Positions 46,862 through 58,329 are shown, counted from the first letter of the stretch. The stretch is 64,000 bases of DNA from Prosopocoilus inquinatus (GCA_036172665.1 CM069872.1:40410101-40474100); one strand, 5' to 3'. Notes: generated from the sequence alone by a model not told the origin. A program made the numbers and translations.

Positions 46862-48173
46862 GAAGAAGAAGAAGAAGAAATAACGGGAAGGTGGAGACAA
46901 TATTTTAAAAACTTTTTAGGAAAACACATAACCGCGATGCAAGGTAATAAAATGAAAACGGTAATACAGTCAGGAGGAGACATAATAGCAGAAGAAATAC
47001 AAAAAGCGTTTAAGAAACGAAAGATAGGTAAAGCATGACCACATAATACGGATATGATAAAAGCGGGAGAGTAACAAATACCCAAGAAACCGAAGGAAAT
47101 CTTCAACATATTATTAAAAAATACAGGAGAGGCGCCTGAGGACTGGTTAATAGTTGCAAAAGGTGAAAGAAATGAAAAAAATAATAATTTGAGGGAAATT
47201 AAGTTTGGTCTATATCTTTTAATGAAACGAAAAGATAAAAGATATGCGTAGATTTCTAAAACCTTAAAAACTGAAAAAAGGCATTTTACCTAAAATCCGG
47301 TCCTTAGTAATCAAATTCCAATTACGAAATTTCAAAACTCAGCGAAGATATCGCGCGAATTATGAAACTAGGACGGAAAAAAACAATAGAAAATAAGCAA
47401 CAGGGATTTAGAGCGAATAGAGGAACTATAGGTGCAAACTTTATAATAAAACAGTTAGCCGAAAAGGCAATCAGAAAAGATAGCGAGATACATCTCTGAT
47501 TTGTAGATCTAGAGATGGCTTTCGACAGAGTCGAGAAAGAGAGAGGACACATGGAGAATTCTAAGAGACAGACGCGTACAAAATAAACTAAAAGGAGTGA
47601 AAGCGCTATACAAAAAAAAAAACAAAGAACTACTATACTTAGGCCCTTGTTGTTTACACTATTCTTGGACTAGGCAATCTAAAACATCAAGAACCAGGTA
47701 AAGCTTTACGAAATCGGTCACTGGAAGATGAAAAATATCGGAAATAACGTACGCAGACGACGTAGTCATAATTGCCAAGAATGAGAAAACACTGAACAAA
47801 AATCTGTAAATATACAAAAACGTCCTGGAGAGAAACAATATGAGAAAGAAACGAACACAAAACAAAAAACATGGTAGTGACGAGGAACGAAAAGGCACAT
47901 CAGATTAAATTAGGCGAAGCAAAGTTAGAACAAGTAGAAAGTTTCAAACATCTTACAAAAAAGGAAATTATATCAGGAATTGAAGAAAGAAGGGGGTTTG
48001 TGGGAAGACTCTTCAACGCAATTGAGATCATTTTTTTAGGAAAGAAAGAAATACCAAAGGAAATAAAAGTGCAAGTATTTAAAAAAGTTGCCATTCCAAT
48101 CCTGACGTATGGTTCAGAGACACGGCCACTAACAGAAAAACCAAAAAGTAAGATACAAAGTATGGAGGTGTGA
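46862..48173 (+). pseudogene. LINE reverse transcriptase, fragmented
   Basis: Recognisable order: EITGRWRQYFKNFLGKH; IQKAFKKRKIGKA followed by a stop; NTGEAPEDWLI at about 47125. Later come QQGFRANRGTIGANFIIKQL and FVDLEMAFDRV (first catalytic aspartate box, about 47502-47533). TYADDVVIIAKNEKTL (YADD, about 47749) is followed by an intact 100-codon stretch, 47871-48173. That stretch has VESFKHL, FLGKKEIPKEIKVQVFKK and ILTYGSETRPLTEK. Several stops and shifts separate these pieces. After 48173 the C-terminal part RKDRIKNNTFRK and QLRWYERIGEW continues with breaks. Inactive. Confidence 0.88.
47150..47375 (+). repeat. Direct repeat copy 2 (matches 44499-44731), inside the LINE
   Basis: It lies between the GEAPEDWLI and QQGFRANRGT parts of the RT. 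In other LINEs a conserved NYRGI-type segment would lie there; I cannot read one in any frame. The right end, CGCGCGAATTATGAAACTAG, can still be read as RT sequence (ARIMKLGRKK), so the repeat is at least partly LINE. Confidence 0.8.
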
Positions 48174-48580
48174 TTTCTAAGAAAGAGGGTAGATTCCTAA
48201 CAAATGTAGAAGGTAAAACAAGGAAAGACAGGATAAAAAATAACACCTTCAGAAAAAACTGGAAGACAAAGCCAATAGAACATATAATAGAGCAGAGTCA
48301 ATTGAGATGGTATGAGAGAATAGGAGAATGGATGAACACAGAACGGTAAAGAAAGTATACAAAGCAAGAACATACAAAAAGGAAAAAAAGGGTGATCTAA
48401 AAGAACATGAAATGAAGAAGTAAAAGGGGCAGTAGGAAAAAGGGGAGTAGAGTGGCGAGAAGTGCAAGAGAAAATACGAGATAGGAGACAATGAAAGAAG
48501 ATTTGGAAAATAGTGCCCAACAAATAACCCAACCCACACCCGTAAGGGTAAAAAGGCTTTAGGATTGACTAAGTAATTAT

Positions 48581-49067
48581 TTTTTTGATAAAAAGAACTG
48601 TGATTTAGGGTCTCAAAACGCAAATAACTGAAAAAAAGCACAAGTGTAGAGAAGCAGTTGCAATTTTATATACAAAACATTTGAATATTGGAAACGATTA
48701 TTTTTTATTTATTATTGAACTCGTATCATTTTTTTTTCGATTTTATTAACGACTTCAGGGCAGGTCATGTTCGAGTCTACTGTATTTACAAGAGTTTCCT
48801 TAATATCGGAAAACGAGAGAGCTTTTAGAATTTAATAACGCACCAACAACACAGCCGAGATATTTCCGCGGTTTTTCTGAACCTGTAATTTCGCTGCACT
48901 CAGCTTCGGGTTGGTTGTGATTTATTTAGAAAAACTTGTTTATTTCCTGTATATCTACATATTTCACGAGCTCGAATATGATTTAAAACTGAAGTATCCG
49001 AGCTTCATAATTGGTGCACTGTGATTATACCGGTTGTTAAATTAAACTGAGATCACATGTAGAAATG
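48581..49067. other. No gene seen
   Basis: A+T-rich, with nothing recognised. Confidence 0.4.
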
Positions 49068-49895
49068 GGGGATGGGAAGATTCGCCGTCGCCAACTCGCC
49101 GTCACCGATTCACCGTCGCCAATTCGTCGTCCATCCAATTTACCGTCCGCCCAATTCGCCGTCCCATGTTATTGCTTTATTTAGCTTGATAAGCTTTAAA
49201 ACACTTTCTGACCATTTTAGATAATATCCAAGTTATACCTACGAATTGAAGAAAGTAACTATAATTTCAGTACATTGCAAGTAAATTAAAATGGACTTCA
49301 CTATTGTTTTTCTATTTCAAGTTAAAATAAATTCCTAATTACAGTGCGACCACCGTAAGACACAAAATTACGAACAAATTGGTGCTGAACGTACACATAA
49401 TCATAATTCTATTTTTTTTTTAATGGAACCCCTTTTTGAATTTATAATTTTAAATGACGAGCTTTCATGAATCAATATTTTGAAAGCAGTCGACTTTTGA
49501 TGTGTAGTGATTTTGATTGATATGAAAATCAGTATGATTTTGAGCAGAATCTGAAAATATAAAAAAGAAGAATTGGAGGGATTTTACGAACACCCTGAAG
49601 AATAAGAAATACTTCCTGGAAGACCAAATTTTTTTATCTGTTTCTTTATCTATGTATCAGATTTAATTAATAACAAATTATTTTATTTTCCATTAATTAT
49701 GTTAACTTCTTTATTTTATTTACATATAATTATCGGTATATTATTATTTGAATATGTACCTGGACTTAAAACTTTAATCGCTGACGGCGAATTTACCGAC
49801 GGCGAGTTTTCCGGCGGTGAATTGTACCTACGACCAATCGGCGACGGTGAATTGGCGACGACAAATCGGCGATGGCGAATTGTCCTAGACCCGTG
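49068..49895. mobile_element. Foldback-like element with tandem-repeat inverted ends
   Basis: The left end (49068-49164) is a run of degenerate 13- to 15-base units such as ATTCGCCGTCGCCA and ATTCACCGTCGCCA. The right end (about 49783-49893) has the complementary units, for example GGCGACGGTGAATT. Outer motifs are GGGATGGGAAGATTCGCC on the left and GGCGAATTGTCCTAGACCC on the right. GAAATG flanks both sides (49062-49067 and 49896-49901). The centre is A+T-rich without a transposase. The 72- and 65-codon frames are products of the repeats. Confidence 0.75.
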
Positions 49896-49901
49896 GAAAT
49901 G

Positions 49902-50894
49902 TAATGAGCACAAATAACGCAGATAATTGAAGATTGAAATTTATTTATTATTAAGTGCGAATGGGGTTTTTAGCTGCATGTACCGTTTCAATCTGCTGTT
50001 CTCACTTTACAACAACGACCGGTACACGGTGAACAATAAACTACGTTCACGTCGCTACGTCATTGTTTATTTGGATTAACAATTACTATTGTTATTTAAT
50101 AACGCTTATATTTAAATACTTTTTTTGGCACAGAATCTAAAACCTTTTATCTTTGTTTATAACAATTACAGGCGTCCTTTGCAATTGCTATAAAAAATGC
50201 TCGATTTATATTTGAAATGAAATTCTCGTTAAATTAAAATCGTTTACTTTTCAAACTTTGTTTTTATTAACAGTATTTATTTTGCAACAGTTAATGTATG
50301 TTTTGTTTTTGTTTAAATTGTTTATGACAAACTAATTTCTGCAATGGTTTGTTGTTTGATGTTGATAGTAATGAATCTGCAAACTTAACACCATACAGAT
50401 TATTCATAAAGATTTATTTAACGTTCAGACGTTAATAGGGCAAATGACTATTTATTTGCGTAAGTAATTAAAATATTTCAAGAAATTATATTAATAATTT
50501 TTACTCAATTTAGCACTACTCAATTATTAGTGTTTATATTCACTCACGCTTCAATGTTTACGTTTAATTACGATAATCTTCGACACAGTTGTTCTTATGT
50601 TTTCCATCGACTCCCCCTCTCTTTAGAGGCCACATATAAAAAATGACTCCTACCTCTTAAATTGCCCGTCATACCACATCATATATCATTTAGCCGATCA
50701 ACAATTGTTTTACTATTTCTCGAATTAATTTCATTCTCAAAAAGCAAATTTCTTAATTTTAATCATAGAAGCTTACGCAAGGTTTTCAACTGTTCCTAAT
50801 AAAATCCTCATTGCAGATATTAAAATTAAAAAATTCCGTACATGAATTGATTCTGTTTTACTGGGACTTCTTACGATGCTTGTTGACTTTCTTG
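49902..50894. other. No gene seen
   Basis: A+T-rich, with nothing recognised. Confidence 0.4.
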
Positions 50895-51353
50895 GCGGAT
50901 GATCAGACCTAGGAAGATTTTAGGCGGAAGCTCTTGTTAAATATACGAGGAAATACTAATATGCCGAAACGATCATAGTCGAAAAAATTTCGAATCTTTA
51001 ACGCGCCTGCCCTGTAAAAAACAAAATAATAAACCAGTTAAAATCCGATAATTCTACGCGGCACGTAGTAACCACTACAGTTCTGGTCGACCGAATATAA
51101 AAACTTGTTTACTTAATCGAAAAGAGCACGCATTCTTTTTTCAGTGGCGGTGCTATAATTGAGATGAATTAAATATATTATGCCAGTCCTTTTAACAGCT
51201 ACTTTAAAGAATTAAAATGTTTTCATATACATTAATTTGAAAGAAACAGTTGCTTCTAATGCAATGAGCGCAATGATGAGAGTGCCTCGGGCAAATAAAC
51301 CGTTCAGCAGCGACGTTGGAATCTACGCCGCTGCTTTATTTATCTTTATACTG
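50895..51353 (-). repeat. Dispersed repeat, inverted partner of 42371-42890
   Basis: On the minus strand it reads CAGTATAAAGATAAATAAAG, then CAGCGGCGTAGATTCCAACG, and follows the partner to about 50895. Its outer edge (51353) coincides with the point where the next LINE copy starts in mid-RT. Confidence 0.85.
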
Positions 51354-52400
51354 TCACTGCTTTAAATAATATCTTGTCAAATACATATTCTCTTGTTAAT
51401 GAAAAAATGTTGGTAGCTAGCCCGAAGTGCGACCTTTCTGAAGCATTTGATCTTGTGGATCATTACATCCAACTACAAAAATTATCTTTCTATGGTATTA
51501 AAGGGAACGCGTTAGATTTATTTGAATCGTATTTAAGTAACAGGCGCCAATTTACTGAAATCGTTCAAGTACACTGGATATTAACAGGGGTCGGCCACAG
51601 GGTTCAGTCTTAGGCCCTATTTTTTTCACATTCTCTATGAATGATCTCGCGGTTAATGTAGACAGCATGCTTACTTTGTAAGCTGACGCTACAAGTGCGT
51701 GTGTATCAGCCGAAAATAAAACCTCCTTCAAAGCTAACGTGGAAAAAACATTCCAGGAACTTGTTGCAGGGTTTACTGCTAACAGATTAAAAATTAATGT
51801 AGATAAAATAAATGTGGTGACTCATTTTCAGTATCACACGAAAAAATCTAAAACTTAGTGCCTTACGTGCAAGTACCTTTCTGGGTTTGGTTGTCGACGG
51901 CGAGCTCTGTTGGAAAGATCAGTTTTATAAAATTAATACTAAACTTAATAAGGCAATTTTTGCTATGAGACGGCTTAAACCTATCTGTAAACAGTGGTCA
52001 CTATTATCAGTTTATCACTGATACTTCGAATCAATAGTCCGTTATGCTTTACTATGCTGGGGTAATCGCTTTAACTTAGATAAAGTTTTAAAGATGCGGA
52101 GACAGTGCATTCGCATTATAAAACAACTACCACCACGTGTCTCATGCAGAGAACATTTTAAAAGCTTACATAAGTTAAGCCTGACTGTTATTAACTTGTT
52201 CATTTTCGAGCAAGCTCTGTGTACGTCTTTGATTTTCGTTCGAACAACTCAGTTAACTCAGTGATACATAGCTATCCAACACGCAGCAAAAACGAAATAA
52301 CAGTAACACTATTTGCACTTTATGAAAGACGTTTGTTAAATTTAGCTTTAAAATCTTTAGTAAAGTGCCTCCCGATATTTCTGGCGAAAATATAGTACGT
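51354..52400 (+). pseudogene. LINE reverse transcriptase relic (third copy type)
   Basis: The reading starts VTALNNILSNTYSLV, then DLSEAFDLVDH (first catalytic box) and FESYLSNRRQF to about 51560. A frame change gives RPQGSVLGPIFF. The YADD position has become a stop plus ADA. Further on come FLGLVVDGELCWKDQF, RRLKPICKQWSLLSVYH, IVRYALLCWGN, RRQCIRIIKQLPPRVSC and FKSLHKLSLTVINLFIFEQ. Many stops and shifts make it inactive. The 5' side is cut at the 51353 repeat boundary. The last frame, 52411-52629, is not RT. Confidence 0.88.
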
Positions 52401-52410
52401 AAACGATTCA

Positions 52411-52868
52411 TTGAAAAATTGTAATTGTTTCTCTATATTAATGTATTTTATTCAGTCAATGAATCCCTCTCAGATTGACGTTATCGCAGCGCTTCAATCA
52501 GTATCAACCTGTATAAATATAACCATTCCTTTTTTTGCATTCTATATTTTAAAATGTTTTATGATTTCTGTAATCAAGATGTTGTTATATCTTGTTGTAT
52601 CATTCTACAACATTGATATTTTTGAATGACTAAACTACTACTGGAGTAGCACGGAGTGTCCGAGCTTTACTGATGATGACCATTACAGCTCACGACGTAT
52701 TCACCTTTTGACTTGACTTCGGAGATGCCTTCTACGTACAACAAATCCTGTAGGGTTCTGCACATCGAAATGGCTTCAATGCTGCCTTAGGTTTCGGTCA
52801 GTTGTGACTCAATGTGTTTTATTGTTCCCCATATCATATTGTACTTGTAACAAAATTTGTGTTGTAGC
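52411..52868. other. No gene seen
   Basis: Possibly the LINE 3' region, since it lies directly downstream, then unassigned sequence up to the hAT target duplication. Confidence 0.35.
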
Positions 52869-53367
52869 CAGGGTTGGGTAACTGTATTTTGCTACATTTG
52901 CTACGTAGTTTACGACATGTCGCAAACGTATTTGTTACATCTTCGTATTTGCTACATTTGCTACATTTGTTACGTTGAAATGAAATACGCAATTGTGTTA
53001 CATTTTATTTAATATTCTTTTAATAAACACAAAGAACATGTTATTAAAATAAAATTCATTCCTGTGTAATATTTACATGCAACAATACAACACAAATAAC
53101 ACGGTACAATAAAAATAGAAAAAAAGAAAGACCCGTCAGGTTTCTCAGAGACTCTTTTTAATGTTTTTGGGGTTGCGGAATACGAATTTTTTTTGTCTTC
53201 AGTATACTGCTTCTTCGACTTCTTTATTGGTGTAAAGCACGAGAACCTGAGGTAACCCACAGAAACTGTTTATAGATTCATATTCAGCAACCTCAAAAAC
53301 AATTGAGAAACCTGATGGATTGTTTTGACTATTGGACACAGTCAGAAGGCCAGAACACAAGTTCATC

Positions 53368-55138
53368 TTAATATTCATTTGAAAAATTAGAATCTTTCAT
53401 TTTTAACGAATAATAAATGTGAATTAATTTTTCTGATTTCTCGGCTGTTAACCGATTTCTTAAGGGGGAGTGTACATACGACCAATTGGAAAACACTCGT
53501 TCTAGTTGTGCTGAAGAGGCCGGTATATTTATTAACTTTTTGGCTAATTGGGACAAAGAAAAATATTTTTTCTCCACAAACCCCCAAAATGTTTTTGAAT
53601 TCACAACATTTTTAGCGACTAATTTTTTAAATATGTCATCATTAGTTTTATAAGCTTGAAATCCATCGAGGCCCTCAGCGTCAAGCTGATCCAATATAAA
53701 ATCTTCAACTAACATACGTTGATTTTCTGATAAGCGTTGACCTTTGTAAACTGGATGTAAATAATTTGCAGCTAATCCATATATGTTTATAGCTTTTCTA
53801 GACCTTACAAAAGTCGACAGCTTACGGTTGTCTGATACTGTTAATATCTGATCTGTTTCTAACTTCAACCATTCCTCTGCAGCGTCTGCGATAGAACACT
53901 TATTTTCTTGACATTTATTAATTAACTGGCAAATTGGATCGATTATCTGAATATAGTTCTCAACAGTTGCAATAAAAATCTCATCAAAAAGATTTTGTAT
54001 GATTTCTTGTTTCACTTTGTGTTGGCCATCTGCAACGATTCGTTTCATAATCTGAAGATTTTTTATCAAGCAGTTGGAGGCATCTCTGTAACTACACCAC
54101 CTAGTCTCTGCTGGTAAAATTATTTTAGTTCCTCCGTAATCCACCAATTTTTTTTCCAAGTTGCATTGTTTGAATTGTTTTAGTATAGTATTAACTTTGT
54201 TTAATATATCTTTGTCTGTTATAGTAAATAGTAAATTTCCTGAGTGGCTGTTGCAAGTACAGTGCCAAAGATCAACCAATCGTCCCATTTTGATCATATT
54301 TGCAGCATTGTCGCTGACGATTGCATATATATTACTTTTATATTTTGATTCTGCTAGTTTAATAGATTCCTCGCAAACATTTGCCAATGCTTCGCCTGTT
54401 TCTTTGTCATCCGTGAAGTCAAATGACTTTAAAAAGGCGCTAGGGCCTTCAGATGTATGTAGCATTGTCACCACATTTTTTGTATTATTACTAGAATTTT
54501 TCCAACCATCTACCAAAAGAGTCGCTTGACTTGGAAGATTCTCAGAGTCCTTCTCATGCATGTCTTGATACACCTTTTCAAGAATTGTAGTGGATAATGT
54601 TTTACGTGTCGGGGCATTATAAGCCGGACGCAAAGTTGTTAAAAAATGTCTAAAGTGATCTGATTCTACAACAGAAAATGGAATGTTACAGCCAAAAAAA
54701 AGTTTGGCTAGAGACATATCGATCGAATGTTTTTCTTTGGCGTTCATAGAATCAATAAACTTTTTAATTTCAGATGTAGATGTTTTTTTCCTTTTTTCCG
54801 ACTTAGGTGTTGACTGAATTGTTTGGAGTCTAGAGTCTGGATGTGGAGTGTAATGTGTTAAAATTTCATCAGAGTCAGCTTGGGCATTTACTGTACCAAT
54901 TTGTATGACGTCTTCATTATTCTTATCAAAAATATTTGATAGACTTTCCTGATCTAAAACCTTAGATCCGCTTGGAATATCTGATTCTGGTTTGTTTACT
55001 AAAATCTCGAGTAGCAACTCGCCTGACTCATCTTGATTTTCCACAGACTGCTCTTTTGAAGACGCTGAATAAGGGGTTTCTTCAACTACATCATCAATAC
55101 TGTTCTCTCTTGGTCTTAGCTGACGTTTACAGCGACGT
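53368..55138 (-). CDS. hAT transposase, main exon (RNase H-like core and hAT dimerisation domain)
   Basis: This exon is open for 590 codons. The usual call begins at 55044, but that codon is GTG and the frame continues upstream. The exon more likely starts at 55138, after the acceptor CGTTTTTTAG, as RRCKRQLRPREN. An acidic N-terminal linker and a basic patch (SEKRKKTSTSE) come first. Then LLVDGWKNSSNN (first catalytic D), YAIVSDNAANMIK (second D), WHCTCNSHSGNL (C/H motif typical of hAT) and ETRWCSYRDA. SSAQLERVFSNWSYVHSPLR with RNRLTAEKSEKL near the end forms the hATC dimerisation region. No stop or frameshift interrupts it. Length and architecture fit BED-DUF659-hATC transposases. It acts in the nucleus on the element's own ends. 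Confidence 0.93.
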
Positions 55139-56465
55139 CTAAAAAACGATATTAAAAAGTTAGTGAAAAGATTTTTTGTTCTACAATGTCTTTCGAAAAG
55201 TGTGCAACGAATGGGATTATTTTTTATTATCGATTTTTATTAAATTTTATTGATGCAGAGCATTTCTGTATTAGATCAATTCAAAATTTGGAAATGCCGG
55301 GTGAAATTTATCTTTTAAGGCAGCGTTTCCCAAAGTTTTAGGTTTCGCGACCCCCTTTTGAACTGTGTTACTTTGAACTTGAACACTGATGCCAAACGAT
55401 TGTCAAATGTTTTCAACGTATTTTTTAAATATTTGAGACTCATTCTTTTTTCATAATTGACATTTGTTTTATTGAAGTTTTTTTGCGTATTCTGAAATGC
55501 ATTGACACTTTTTTTCTAAAACTGAAAAAAGTAAAAAAAAATTCACTGTACAGCCGCGAGTATTAAATTGCGGTCGTCACTGTCAATCAAAACGTCAGTT
55601 TTAATTCCACACATTAGAAATTTTCATTTCTGTTTTAGTGTGAAAGTATTAAATTAAATTAAATATATAAGAAACCATTCCTAGCATTCACATCTCCTTG
55701 GTTTTAATAAAATACAAGTTCGGTGTCAACCTTTAACAATTAATAATAATGAAGATTTATTGCTCGCGACTGTATGTATATGCAATCTCTTGTAAAAAAT
55801 AATATGATAAATGAATAGCAATTTGCGTTCAATTTTTTTATATTTATTCTGCTGCGCCCCTCTTCGAAGACTTATGCGCCCCCCAGGGAGGCGTGCCCCA
55901 CAGTTTGGGAAACGCTGTTTTAAGGTATATGTATACTGCGTAGATACCGAAAAATAAATTCGGCCTTAGAAACAAATACAAAATTACGGCCTCCTTTCTC
56001 AAAAATAAAAACCATTCACCTTTTATTATGAATTACTCTTTATAATATTAGCAAATACCGGTGAGATTAAAGTATTCGCCAAGATAATATGAATGGAAAA
56101 CGATTAAATTTATTGTCGTTTCTCAATTATTTCATTTTAAATTTTCGCTAGTCAAGGAAATAATTACGTAATAAAGGGAGACTTTTCTATTTTTGAGATA
56201 AGAGTAATTTTGCATTTGACTTTAACTTTAAATTCTAAACAATATTTATGACATTTTTCTGTATTTTCTAAAATAAGGGCACTTTACTCTCTTAAGTTGC
56301 CTTCATTTTTCGGTGTTCACCGTAGAGATAACTATTATCTGTCATTTCCCAATTTAACTCGAAGGAATGCAGAAACATTTTGCATCAATAAAATTTAATA
56401 AAAATCCATACTAAAGAAAAATTCCATTTGTTGTACACTTTTTCAAAGAAACTTTAGTTACTTAC
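55139..56465 (-). other. Intron of the hAT transposase, enlarged by a MITE
   Basis: The donor is GTAAGT at 56465-56460 and the acceptor TTTTTTAG ends at 55139. The phase matches across the junction. The intron is 1327 bp including the 597-bp MITE and its 8-bp duplication; without them it would be about 720 bp. Confidence 0.75.
55321..55917. mobile_element. hAT-type MITE, third copy, inside the hAT intron
   Basis: The ends are CAGCGTTTCCCAAAGTTTTA and AGTTTGGGAAACGCTG, the family of 2126 and 3492. The flanks are TTTTAAGG at 55313-55320 and 55918-55925, an exact 8-bp duplication. The host element has different TIRs, so its own transposase is not obviously the source. The insertion leaves both exons untouched. 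Confidence 0.95.
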
Positions 56466-56622
56466 CGGTGTGCTTCAAGTCGGCTGACAGAACTATTTTT
56501 TATAATCACATTGCAAAACACACACTTTGCGCCCAAACACCATTGCATAAACGGTACTTTTGAAATTGAAGTTTTTCATACATAGAATGGCTTTTTCGCC
56601 CGGAATTATTTTCTATATCCAT
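56466..56622 (-). CDS. hAT transposase, first exon with BED zinc finger (apparent frameshift)
   Basis: The second half reads GAKCVFCNVIIKNSSVSRLE then AHR, giving the C-x2-C pair of a BED finger. It ends at a strong donor, GTAAGT from 56465. Its final two bases join the first base of the 55138 exon to complete an arginine codon, so the splice is in phase. The first half, from ATG at 56622 (MDIENNSGRKSHSMYEKLQ), is open but one base out of phase with the second half. The break lies somewhere between about 56545 and 56580. Either a one-base indel has killed this copy, or the sequence has an error there. A short alternative start at an internal ATG (PFMQW) would lose the finger's first half. Confidence 0.7.
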
Positions 56623-56883
56623 TTTGGCGACAAAGCTTATAGCCTGTAATTTGTAGGCCACGGATAATAATCAAACTCCAACCTCAACAACTAAAGCGCT
56701 TTAAAACTGACACTTCTTGCTCTTGGAAGCAACCATTTTTAGAAATTGACCAATCAGATCAATTTGCGACACCGATTGCTACGTTTGCTGCATTTGCTAC
56801 ATTTGCTACGGTGCAAATGTAGTAAATGTAGGAAGTGTAACAAATATCTGAAGTTTAGTCATTTACCCAACCCTGGTTGTAGC

Positions 56884-58321
56884 GTTAGTTGAGTATTTGA
56901 GTACCTTGAAATTACAACTTCCTCTTAATACACAGAATTTATATGACGTTGAACAAAATCTCGAAGAGAATTGTTAACAATACATTCAAAATTGTCAGTC
57001 AAAATCATTCAATACAATTAAAATTTAAACTGTCAACTAAAATAACGTAGCAATATGTACGACTCTAACATAAAACGAAATAAGGCATTTACTTATTACG
57101 TTTAAAATAATATGTAAATATGATATAGTAATAAGGGAAAATGCTGCTGTATTCACAAGTACATGATGTTTTTATTTTCCCTGTGGTGGCGTGTACGTGA
57201 CAAGTACGTAAAACACCCACTTGTTGGATTTATGATGATGGCGGATTACGTAAAAGTTCTCTCATCACAGTCTAAATAAAATTAACTAGATTCACATAAT
57301 ATATTAAACCGCGACTTTTCAGCTGCTGAAGTTCATACGTAGTATATTAAAATGCAAATTCCTTTTCAATTTTACCTCGCACGTGACTATACACTCAGTT
57401 TTAATTAATTACAGAAGCAATGGACATTGAATTCTTGATGCGCGAAACCGCAAAATTCTGTTTCGAAAGTTACAACGGTAACCGAATTGCGCAAGAACTC
57501 GTATTAAATTAGCGCAGGGCTACAATAATTTTGCGTTAATTAATATAACAACGGAACACGTTCGGAAAATTTCGTGCGGTAATTTTTCGAGGCAATCTCC
57601 CAACCCTTTAATTAAATACGAAAGCTGGAAAGCTTTAAGTGAATTAGTTCGAACTGCACAGGAATCGAACGAGAGAGAGCCTTTTATAAAGTTAAAATAT
57701 ACCGGTGTACCTCTACCTATAAATCCAGGCTTCGCAAGCCCGTTAACCCAAAATACGTTAACATGCTTTTGTTAAATCCGCTAATATCTTCTTATACGTT
57801 CGGGCGTTAGTTAATTTCCAGTTATCTCGTCAGCGAAATTCGCGTTAATTGCGAAAGCTCCCGGCGGATTATTTCGGAGGTTCCTGGCGCGGCGCGCCGA
57901 TCGCCGTTCGAGGAACGAATCTAAAAGACCGGAACTCAGTCGTTTCTGCATTCTATGCATTTAGAGTAAGAGTTTAAGTGAATTTTTTTCGGGGACGAAG
58001 AGTGGCAGTATGTTACGGTAATGGGTTTCCGTTCGTCGTAATTTAGAAAAAGCACGTCTGAGCTTTAACTGATTCTGATGTGTTTCTTCTTTCTACTAGA
58101 ATATTTATTCGTTCGTTTTGGGAAGAACAATAAAATACCGGGCTACTCACTCTTTTATTTACAGAAATAGCAAATGACTCTAATTCGTTTAGTTGTATGC
58201 TAAGGCTGCATCTGCGTTAACGTCTAATGGACAAAGACGCGCTAAGTTTTAACCACAATTACGTATAACGTGTAACCACAGTAAAGAATTAAAGGGTAGA
58301 AGCGCGGGCGTTCGGAACGTG
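56884..58321. other. No gene seen; GC-rich CpG patch near 57845-57935
   Basis: GGCGCGGCGCGCCGATCGCC at about 57886 lies in otherwise A+T-rich sequence, without an ORF or splice signals that I can support. It may be a conserved non-coding or regulatory element. Elsewhere nothing is recognised. Confidence 0.4.
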
Positions 58322-58329
58322 CACGCAAC

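Larger units (their letters stand above)
46856..48580 (+). mobile_element. Decayed LINE of a second, A-rich family
   Basis: LINE ORF2 can be followed in pieces: pre-RT sequence, a disrupted centre containing 47150-47375, RT palm with YADD, and a C-terminal tail to about 48580. The coding strand is unusually rich in A. Long minus-strand frames across 46822-48641 are antisense shadows. The sequence style, with YGSET after the RT core, differs from the Jockey/CR1-like copies in this window. Confidence 0.88.
52869..56875 (-). mobile_element. hAT transposon with perfect 8-bp duplication and transposase gene
   Basis: The ends are CAGGGTTGGGTAA and its complement TTACCCAACCCTG. The flanks are GTTGTAGC at 52861-52868 and 56876-56883, an exact 8-bp duplication. 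Both subterminal regions hold repeats of TTTGCTACATTTG (about 52900-52976 and 56777-56830), likely transposase-binding sites. The total is 4007 bp, of which 597 bp plus an 8-bp duplication is a later MITE in the intron. The transposase gene on the minus strand has a BED exon and a long main exon. This is the best preserved autonomous-type element in the window. Confidence 0.95.

Noticed and set aside
46822..48641. Several long minus-strand open frames (76-130 codons)
   Set aside because: They are antisense to a decayed A-rich LINE whose plus strand shows clear RT motifs. The phenylalanine-, serine- and leucine-rich translations reflect that composition.
42371..51353. A single 9-kb transposon with 500-bp terminal inverted repeats
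   Set aside because: There is no shared target duplication at the outer edges, and the interior contains unrelated LINE pieces and a foldback element. Two independent insertions are simpler.
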